Assembly: GCA_046705265.1 (NCBI GenBank)
Contig: JBJKQL010000152.1
Span: forward strand, 1-29,302
DNA: 29,302 nucleotides
Origin: JAJYTL01 sp046705265
GTDB lineage: Bacteria; Pseudomonadota; Alphaproteobacteria; Ferrovibrionales; Ferrovibrionaceae
Reading direction: 5' to 3'
Of this stretch, positions 24,401 to 29,302 are shown piece by piece; position 1 is the stretch's first letter; each line of letters opens with the position of its first letter. Both the position numbers and the translations under genes were made by a program. The notes under the pieces are model-generated. The model worked only from the letters and a program-made list of their open reading frames with translations. It searched no databases and was not told where the DNA came from.

Positions 24401-24528
24401 TGCGGCTTTGCTCCTCGCAATCGTCCCGCGACGCCGGCTGACCCGTCGAACCGCATCAGCGGCGATATTCGATCCGCAGCGTTCAGTGATTCCTCTGGAG
24501 TGTCCGATGCGGCCACGATAACCGCCAT
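24397..24528 (-). CDS. 43-residue ORF translationally coupled to the efflux operon
   Basis: An ATG at 24528 follows an excellent ribosome site (AGGGGAGG, four bases spacer). The frame runs 43 codons to a TGA that overlaps the tolC-like ATG as ATGA. The peptide starts MAVIVAASDTPEESLNAADR and ends basic (RLRGAKPQ). It has no signal peptide or membrane segment and I recognise no family. It is the best ribosome site of the operon, while the tolC-like gene itself has a weaker one, so translation of this ORF may drive or gate expression of the pump. It could be a leader peptide or a small protein. An upstream ATG at 24585 in the same frame has no ribosome site. Confidence 0.6.
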   Translation of the reverse strand: MAVIVAASDTPEESLNAADRISPLMRFDGSAGVAGRLRGAKPQ

Positions 24529-24566
24529 TTTTCCTCCCCTTAGCTTATAATTCAGGTTGTTTTTTA

Positions 24567-24599
24567 GCAGTATACAACATGCCACATACGCAGTATACA
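24567..24599 (-). promoter_or_regulatory. direct repeats of GCAGTATACA upstream of the efflux operon
   Basis: The ten-base sequence GCAGTATACA occurs at 24567-24576 and again at 24590-24599, 23 bases apart start to start. Each contains the self-complementary core GTATAC. On the minus strand each reads TGTATACTGC, containing the -10-like hexamer TATACT. They lie about 40-70 bases before the 43-residue ORF and look like a repressor operator overlapping a promoter. No regulator gene is adjacent. Confidence 0.45.
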
Positions 24600-24882
24600 G
24601 GATTCCTTGGTTAATCGGCCGCCGCCACCCGAACAGTGTACTTCACGCTCGCATTAATTCTTGCGGGTGCATCGTTTCTTTCAGCGGCACAAGAATACAG
24701 CACCGTGTCCTGTCCCCAAGCCACCTATACTGAAGAACAATGAGTGACAAATCCAGGCGCCTGCTGGCCGAGACTTAACCCAACCACGCGTAAAGGCAAC
24801 GGCCTTTCATGCGCCCTCGGTGCTTCGCCACCGTCCCGACGGTCTGATAGGCCAAGCCCCTGGCCTCGGCCAAAAGCGAAAC

Positions 24883-24916
24883 GGCGGTCCGACTGGAAAG
24901 AAGTTGTCGGACCGCC
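24883..24916 (-). terminator. strong hairpin after the first beta-propeller gene
   Basis: An 11-base-pair perfect stem (GGCGGTCCGAC with GTCGGACCGCC, 12-base loop) is followed on the minus strand by GTTTCGCTTTTGG. It lies about 50 bases past the propeller stop. A second imperfect hairpin (GGTCTCCC with GGGAGGTCC, about 24935-24953) comes just before it in the transcript. Together they should end the propeller mRNA. Confidence 0.75.
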
Positions 24917-24967
24917 GAGTCCGTGACTTCGAAGGTCTCCCTCGGGAGGTCCTTTCGTTATGCCGGC

Positions 24968-25987
24968 CTATTTTGCGATCGGCTTATAGACCTTGATCGC
25001 CGCGTCGCCGCCCGCAAAGGCATAGACCTCGTCGTTGGCCAAATCGACGGTCCCGCTGTGCGTCGGCTTCTTGCTGCCCGTCCTCACCGTCGCAATCCAC
25101 TTCATGTCCTTAACGTCATAGGCATCGAAGCCCGGAATGCCGCCTTGGAATGCATAGGCAAGCCCCAATTTTGGATCATAAGCCAACCCATCCGCCCCGG
25201 CCTGTTCGGGCAACGGCTTGATGATTTCCAGGGTCTTCGGATCGACCACGTAAAGGACGTGATTCGTGGTAGCTACCCAAATCGCATGATGTCCAGCGTC
25301 GTAGAACATGTCTTTCGTCCCGCCGAACTTGTTGAGCTTGAGGTGATAGTTCACCGCGAGCTCGACCTTGCCGGTATTGGGATTGATCTTCTCGACGTAG
25401 GAGTCGTTCGTGGCATAGATCGTGCCGTTGATGAGCTTGGCCACGTCCGGCCCAGCGACCGTGTTTTTCGGCACTTCATCATATTTCGTGATGAACTTCG
25501 GATGCGCGCCAGTCGTGTAGACCTCGATCCAATTGGCATCGTCCGAAATCACGTAGAGGTGATGGTTCGCCTCGTCGATGAAGATGCCGTCGGGCGAAGT
25601 GCCTTTGGTCTCTACCTTGTCGACGACCTTCCAGTTGCGCTTACTAATGACGACGACCGCGTTTCCCTTCTTTTTCGGACCCGGCGCCGCCGTCTCGTAA
25701 ACAAAGTCCTTGTCGTAGGTCATCGTGTTCGGGTCGACGACACCATTGTAAATGGTGCGGATGACCTTGTTGGTGCGGGTGTCGATGACCGACATCCCCT
25801 TATCCTTCAGCGACACATAGACGTCGCCGTTGTAGTGATCGTAACTGACCCAGTCGCCATGCCCGGGCGACATCGGCAGCGGAATGAAGGCGACCTCTTT
25901 GAAGGTATAGCCTGCTGCGAGGCTGCTTCCCATCATGATGCCCGTCATCAAGGCGGTTCCTGCTAGCAACTTTATGAACTTATTCAT
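24968..25987 (-). CDS. secreted beta-propeller protein (YncE/YVTN-like), copy 1
   Basis: This 339-residue protein has a signal peptide (MNKFIKLLAGTALMTGIM, cleavage near SLAAG) and repeats typical of YVTN/YncE seven-bladed propellers. Blade-like segments are GDWVSYDHYNGDVYVS, GMSVIDTRTNKVIRT, GIFIDEANHHLYVISDD, MFYDAGHHAIWVATTNHVLYVVDPKTLEII and GLAYDPKLGLAYAF. It is a paralogue of the neighbour starting at 27315: they share TKGTSPD, DDxNWIEVY, KFGG, GADGLA/GGDGLA and a THSG/THTG...VYAFAG ending. It should be periplasmic or exported. No catalytic residues, heme or PQQ motifs are seen, so binding or scaffolding is likely. The role is unknown. The gene is bounded by hairpins on both sides, and GGGGG precedes the ATG. 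Confidence 0.85.
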   Translation of the reverse strand: MNKFIKLLAGTALMTGIMMGSSLAAGYTFKEVAFIPLPMSPGHGDWVSYDHYNGDVYVSLKDKGMSVIDTRTNKVIRTIYNGVVDPNTMTYDKDFVYETAAPGPKKKGNAVVVISKRNWKVVDKVETKGTSPDGIFIDEANHHLYVISDDANWIEVYTTGAHPKFITKYDEVPKNTVAGPDVAKLINGTIYATNDSYVEKINPNTGKVELAVNYHLKLNKFGGTKDMFYDAGHHAIWVATTNHVLYVVDPKTLEIIKPLPEQAGADGLAYDPKLGLAYAFQGGIPGFDAYDVKDMKWIATVRTGSKKPTHSGTVDLANDEVYAFAGGDAAIKVYKPIAK

Positions 25988-26077
25988 CGTATGCCCCCGT
26001 TAGAGAGTTTGCGCCCGCAGGCGCGTTACATGCGCTCTGTGACTGGTACAACCACAATTTTTACTGGTTTAGACATG

Positions 26078-26149
26078 AACCGACCCGGTCGTAGTGGCCG
26101 GGTCGGTTTCTTATTTTTTTATCCGGCCCGACCATAGTGCCCGGGCCGG
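26078..26149. terminator. tandem GC-rich hairpins between the two propeller genes
   Basis: Hairpin one pairs AACCGACCCGG (26078-26088) with CCGGGTCGGTT (26098-26108) perfectly. Hairpin two pairs CCGGCCCG (26123-26130) with CGGGCCGG (26142-26149). A T-rich run (TTCTTATTTTTTTA) lies between them on the plus strand. For the upstream minus-strand propeller gene they are transcript-end hairpins without a minus-strand T-run. For plus-strand antisense transcripts the first is a textbook terminator. Their loops share TAGTG, so one may be a diverged copy of the other. Confidence 0.7.
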
Positions 26150-26184
26150 TCTCTTACCTAGTACTCTACCTTTAGCGGTTCGGC

Positions 26185-27315
26185 CTACTTCTCGACCGGC
26201 TTGTAAGCAAGCAGCTCGGCCTTGTTGCCTGCAAAGGCATAGACCACGTGGGTAGCTTCATCAACGACGCCCGTGTGAGTCTGGCCGATGTCGTCACTAA
26301 TATGCGCAATCCGCGCATCAGTATTCATGTTGTAGACGTCAAAGCCATCCGAGCCTTTCCAGCGAGTGAAGGCATACAACAGGCCCAGCCCGTGGTCAAC
26401 GGCCAAGCCATCGCCGCCGCCCGTCAGTGGAAGCGCTGCGACAAGATTCATGTTGTTGGCATTCAAAACGAACATGCCCAAATTGTCCTTGCCGTAGATC
26501 GAGGCATTGGTGCTGACAACCCATATCTGGTTTGTCTTCGCATTGTACCGCACACCCTTCAGGCCGCCGAACTTCCGCAGCGGGATGTGGGTGTCGTACG
26601 AGCCCTCGAGTTGACCACTGCTGGCGTTGTACATCCCTTCGGCAGAGCTGTTCGATGCGTACAGCGTGCCCAAGGACGGCACGACGGTAAGGTCATCCGG
26701 ACCCGACGAGCCTGGATAGGCCGGCGGATATTCCCCGATAATGCTGTCAAGGGTCGGCTTCGCCGGGTCACTGACATTATAGACTTCGATCCAATTGTCG
26801 TCGTCCAGGCCGAGGTAAAGCTTCTTGGTCAAAGGGTCAATGCTGATCTCGTCCGGCGAGGTACCCTTGGTCGTCACCTTGGTGACGGCCAGGGTTTTGC
26901 CATTGATCGCGACGAGCGCGTTCGGGCTGCCCGGTCCGGGACCCTGAGCGACGTAGATATAGCCGTCGTAGTATTCAATGTCGCTGGGGCCAGGAATACC
27001 TGTGAGGAGCTTGATGGACCTGTCATCCTTGGTGCTGACCACGTCCACGCCGCCACCGTGCATGGAGACAAAGATCCTGCCGTTTTGCGGATCCATGTTG
27101 ATGCCGTCGCCGTGCCCCTTCTTACCCTGGAGAGGGATCGTCGCCACAAGCTTCCACGTGTATGGCGACTGCGGCGATACCCACGCGGGCAATGGTTTGG
27201 CGGCGGCGTACGCCGGTGTGGCCAGCGGCGCTGTGGACATGGCAGCGACGCCCGCAAGGGCCAATAGGCCGCTGCTCAGCGCCGTGCCAGCTAGTAATTT
27301 CGCAAACTTACGCAT
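26185..27315 (-). CDS. secreted beta-propeller protein (YncE/YVTN-like), copy 2
   Basis: This 376-residue paralogue of the downstream gene has a nearly identical signal start (MRKFAKLLAGTAL versus MNKFIKLLAGTAL) and a longer mature N-terminus ending YAAAKPLPAWVSPQSPYTW. Blade segments include GDGINMDPQNGRIFVSMHGGGVDVVS, IEYYDGYIYVAQGPG, ISIDPLTKKLYLGLDDDNWIEVY, VRYNAKTNQIWVVSTN and GLAVDHGLGLLYAFTRW (read as separate motifs). It is predicted to be a periplasmic or exported propeller with no visible catalytic or heme motif. GGAGG with ideal spacing precedes the ATG, and a period-20 direct repeat lies about 86-122 bases upstream. The tandem pair beside an outer-membrane barrel suggests joint work at the cell surface, possibly ligand capture; this is inference. 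Confidence 0.85.
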   Translation of the reverse strand: MRKFAKLLAGTALSSGLLALAGVAAMSTAPLATPAYAAAKPLPAWVSPQSPYTWKLVATIPLQGKKGHGDGINMDPQNGRIFVSMHGGGVDVVSTKDDRSIKLLTGIPGPSDIEYYDGYIYVAQGPGPGSPNALVAINGKTLAVTKVTTKGTSPDEISIDPLTKKLYLGLDDDNWIEVYNVSDPAKPTLDSIIGEYPPAYPGSSGPDDLTVVPSLGTLYASNSSAEGMYNASSGQLEGSYDTHIPLRKFGGLKGVRYNAKTNQIWVVSTNASIYGKDNLGMFVLNANNMNLVAALPLTGGGDGLAVDHGLGLLYAFTRWKGSDGFDVYNMNTDARIAHISDDIGQTHTGVVDEATHVVYAFAGNKAELLAYKPVEK

Positions 27316-27400
27316 GGTTTTCCTCCCGGGAAATGTTAGTTAGTGCGCGCAGGCGTCCGATTCGTGTGCGTGAGGACGCCCGATTCGATTCTTGCTTTTA

Positions 27401-27437
27401 GAACTTAAGACGTATTGGTGGAACTCAAGACGTATTG
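27401..27437. repeat. two tandem copies of a 20-bp unit upstream of propeller copy 2
   Basis: The units GAACTTAAGACGTATTGGTG and GAACTCAAGACGTATTGATT start at 27401 and 27421. Their first 17 bases differ at one position. A 20-base period equals about two helical turns, so both copies face the same side of the DNA. Lying 86-122 bases upstream of the propeller start, they are a candidate activator or repressor site. Confidence 0.6.
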
Positions 27438-27460
27438 ATTGAGGTTTAATTCAAAGCCAG

Positions 27461-27485
27461 TGGCGGGCCCATTACAGGCCCGCCA
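27461..27485 (-). terminator. hairpin after the outer-membrane barrel gene
   Basis: A nine-base-pair perfect stem (TGGCGGGCC with GGCCCGCCA) encloses a seven-base loop, 20 bases past the stop of the barrel gene. On the minus strand the following bases (CTGGCTTTGAATTAAACC) are only moderately T-rich. Confidence 0.6.
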
Positions 27486-27504
27486 ATGCCCCCTTGTCTC
27501 TAAG

Positions 27505-28905
27505 TCAGAACAACCACTTGTCCACGCTCTTCGGCGCTTCGCCAAGCAGGAAGCCAACCTCCACGAGGCCGACCCACTGATTGGCCTTGGTTCCGTCCTG
27601 CCCGTAGCCATCGCCCGGTATGAAATTCGAGAGATGCGTATATTCGATGCCGGGACGGATGAAGAAGTTGCCCATCTGGTAGGCTGGATCGACCTGGAAT
27701 GCCAGCATGTTGGAGCCCGGACCAAAGCCGCCGGGAACGCAACCATTAGCTACTCCTGAGTTGCCTGCCAGGCAGCCCGTGCCCCCGGTTATGCCAAGGC
27801 CCAAGAAATTGCCGAGCGTGTTGGCGCCCGCAATGCCTTGGTCGCCGTATTGTTTGACATACATGACCTGGCCGGAGAGCGTCCATTGCGGGGTAAAGGA
27901 ATAGGTCGCTGTCAGCTGGCCCGCCCAGTTGCCGTAGGTGCTATTGTTGTTGGCAAATCCAAGAGCGGCGTTGTCGCTCTTCGGCAGCCATTGGTTTTCA
28001 ATTTCGGGGTCGAAGAGCCAGTTGCCTACCGTAATGAAGCCACCGACGCCGATCAAATTGGCATTGCAGGCATTGCCAAAGACGGCCACGCACCCATGGC
28101 TTACGTTTGCAAGGGGGTGATTAAGACGGGTATGGCCGAAGGCGAAGAGGGCGTCAGAGCCAGCCGCATTAAAGTTCCAGACGCTGGCGAAACCAAGCTC
28201 GGTGAAGTGCCCCCAGCTATGATAGCCATCACGCAACATGATCGACAAGATCGAGCCGTAGTGCGGAATGAAGACCGGCCCCGAGTTCGAGGGATTGATG
28301 AAGTCGAACTCGACTCCATCCCCCGTGGTCGTCTGCATGTTGTTGAGGTCGGAAAGCCAAATGGTCGGGTTGCGCCAGTCGACGCCGATCTCTGTCCCGT
28401 CAGGCGATGACAAGCGTCCGGCATCAATGGCGAACCAGCTGGTCGGGGCCCAGGTCACGAAGCCCTTGAACAAGTTCGGGCCGCCGCACTGATCCCCAAC
28501 CGACACACCTGCCGTGCAGAACGGATACAAGTTCGGCGCCATTTGGTTTGACGTCCACCCGAGAACCGGGGTGTTCGGCGCCATGCCGACCCAGACATCC
28601 CACGACAGCTGACCCTTCGCGCCCTGCAAGCGGAATTCCGCGTTGTCGAGGGATAACGCGCCGACCGTGCTGTTGCTAGAGTTGGGGTTGGCTGCGTTGT
28701 TCCATTCCGCCGCCCACGCGCTGACGCCGCCGCTGACCTGCCATTTTCCGAGCGGGCCCTCGTCGAAATTATAGGGATTGATCTGGAACGGAGAATTGGG
28801 GCCAATCGCCGCGGCATAGCTAGGGGCGCTAAATCCGATAGCACCGGCCGCAATCAACCCTGCCGCGAACAATCCGCTCCGCAGAACCTTTCGAACCTCT
28901 GTCAT
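27505..28905 (-). CDS. outer-membrane beta-barrel protein (porin-like)
   Basis: This 466-residue protein has a signal peptide (cleavage near SYAAA, about residue 32) and many alternating amphipathic strands with aromatic belts, ending in KWLF. A C-terminal phenylalanine is the outer-membrane insertion signal. Strand-like pieces are WQVSGGVSAWAAEWNN, GQLSWDVWVGM, GGFITVGNWLFDPEI, GQLTATYSFTPQWTLSGQVMYV and NQWVGLVEVGFLL. Three cysteine pairs (CX9C, CX7C, CX10C) lie in glycine- and asparagine-rich segments that are likely surface loops. I cannot name the family with certainty; it resembles putative OmpL-like/porin-2 barrels. AAGGGGG precedes the ATG. It shares orientation and neighbourhood with the two propeller genes and may pass the same compound across the outer membrane. 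Confidence 0.82.
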   Translation of the reverse strand: MTEVRKVLRSGLFAAGLIAAGAIGFSAPSYAAAIGPNSPFQINPYNFDEGPLGKWQVSGGVSAWAAEWNNAANPNSSNSTVGALSLDNAEFRLQGAKGQLSWDVWVGMAPNTPVLGWTSNQMAPNLYPFCTAGVSVGDQCGGPNLFKGFVTWAPTSWFAIDAGRLSSPDGTEIGVDWRNPTIWLSDLNNMQTTTGDGVEFDFINPSNSGPVFIPHYGSILSIMLRDGYHSWGHFTELGFASVWNFNAAGSDALFAFGHTRLNHPLANVSHGCVAVFGNACNANLIGVGGFITVGNWLFDPEIENQWLPKSDNAALGFANNNSTYGNWAGQLTATYSFTPQWTLSGQVMYVKQYGDQGIAGANTLGNFLGLGITGGTGCLAGNSGVANGCVPGGFGPGSNMLAFQVDPAYQMGNFFIRPGIEYTHLSNFIPGDGYGQDGTKANQWVGLVEVGFLLGEAPKSVDKWLF

Positions 28906-28925
28906 GTTTCCCCCTTTATAAGGAC

Positions 28926-28942
28926 CAGCGAAGTGTTCGCTG
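28926..28942. promoter_or_regulatory. 17-bp inverted repeat in the leader of the barrel gene
   Basis: CAGCGAA and TTCGCTG pair perfectly around GTG, 20 bases before the barrel ATG and just upstream of its ribosome site. It could be a 5' hairpin affecting mRNA stability or translation, or a dimer-binding operator. Farther upstream, at 29011-29029, are GTATAC and a GACAT-TTTC-ATGTC repeat. Confidence 0.4.
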
Positions 28943-29137
28943 CTGTGCGACCTTAATCAGACGCGAAAATCTCAATTTACGATTTACGCAATCTAATTAT
29001 CCAATACACCGTATACCATGACATTTTCATGTCGCCTTGGCAAACGAAAAAACCGCATTTCACCTTCTGCTTCAAGGCTGTGGCAATTATGCTACAGATG
29101 AATTTAGGTGATCTGCAAGTTTCAAGAAAATGCCCCC

Positions 29138-29302
29138 TCAAACCTGTTGTTTGGCTTTTGCTTTAGCCCCTTGCCCCTGCTGGTCGTGGAGGTTTTGGAT
29201 GGCTTTGAGGACGAGAGGGTCGAGGCCTTTTCCGGCGTGGTCCTGGAGGTAATGGAAGATCTCGGTGCGCATGCGCGGCTCCCAGAACAGGCGGATGTGC
29301 TC
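29138..29302 (-). CDS. fdsD: NAD-dependent formate dehydrogenase delta subunit, C-terminal part (runs off window)
   Basis: A minus-strand frame enters from the right edge and ends at a TGA at 29140-29138, giving 54 codons. HIRLFWEPRMRTEIF followed by GKGLDPLVLKAI is the signature of FdsD (in the family, 'HI-x-x-FWDPRMR' and 'GxGLDPLV'). The last residues form a basic glutamine-rich tail (GAKAKAKQQV). FdsD is the small accessory subunit of the soluble molybdenum formate dehydrogenase FdsGBA, which oxidises formate to CO2 with NAD+, and is normally the last gene of fdsGBACD. The rest of that operon should lie just beyond 29302. Its presence fits a methylotrophic or formate-using lifestyle. Confidence 0.85.
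   Translation of the reverse strand, partial: EHIRLFWEPRMRTEIFHYLQDHAGKGLDPLVLKAIQNLHDQQGQGAKAKAKQQV

Larger units (their letters stand above)
24529..24967. other. intergenic region between propeller gene and efflux operon
   Basis: This 439-base region holds the efflux operon's upstream sequences (direct repeats at 24567-24599) and, at its far end, two hairpins after the propeller gene (24883-24916 and about 24935-24953). The bases from roughly 24620 to 24860 show no gene, and I see nothing specific in them apart from a small palindrome TGGCCTCGGCCA at 24861-24872. Confidence 0.5.

Noticed and set aside
24567..24599. CRISPR-like repeat
   Set aside because: Only two ten-base copies exist, with one short spacer and no cas genes.

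Overview
The window reads as a chromosomal segment of an alphaproteobacterium, probably in the Hyphomicrobiales (Beijerinckiaceae- or Bradyrhizobiaceae-like). It is GC-rich, has densely packed operons with ATGA/GTGA start-stop overlaps, and its gene set includes an NAD-type formate dehydrogenase delta subunit at the right edge, carbonic anhydrase, a sigma-54-type promoter before an ammonium transporter, and a 4-hydroxybenzoyl-CoA-reductase-type enzyme. The taxonomic guess is inference only. There are no rRNA or tRNA genes, insertion sequences, phage genes or CRISPR arrays that I can see.

Left block (1-4981). A minus-strand operon reads, in transcription order: split UxaA-family lyase small and large subunits (closest by motif to sulfolactate sulfo-lyase SuyA/SuyB), a succinate dehydrogenase/fumarate reductase iron-sulfur subunit, two short membrane-anchor subunits, an NMT1/TauA-like periplasmic binding protein, and the first codons of a probable ABC ATPase running off the window. 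A divergent GntR/UTRA regulator faces it across a perfect 26-bp palindrome that overlaps TATAAT boxes on both strands. No flavoprotein subunit for the dehydrogenase is in the window.

Nitrogen and signalling block (4982-9245). An Amt ammonium channel with a near-perfect sigma-54 promoter and a UUCG-loop terminator converges on a PP2C phosphatase-Ser/Thr kinase fusion with a C-terminal membrane anchor. A small secreted protein of unknown function follows.

Aromatic block (9392-16124, plus strand). A PaaK-like CoA ligase and a short MetE-type zinc methyltransferase-like protein are followed by a three-gene molybdenum hydroxylase. The FAD subunit of that enzyme carries the extra four-cysteine [4Fe-4S] insert diagnostic of 4-hydroxybenzoyl-CoA reductase.

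Middle block (16190-18632, minus strand). This holds a two-CBS-domain protein, a beta-carbonic anhydrase and a HAD-family phosphatase.

Efflux block (18799-24528, minus strand). A tightly overlapped operon encodes a 43-residue leader-like ORF, a TolC-type outer-membrane lipoprotein, a membrane-fusion protein and an RND pump.

Right block (24968-29302, minus strand). Two tandem paralogous secreted beta-propeller proteins lie downstream of an outer-membrane beta-barrel with three cysteine-pair loops. Each of these three genes has its own hairpin-bounded intergenic region. The 3' end of fdsD (formate dehydrogenase) lies at the edge. This secreted propeller/porin set and the SuyAB-Sdh-ABC operon are the least conventional parts of the window.
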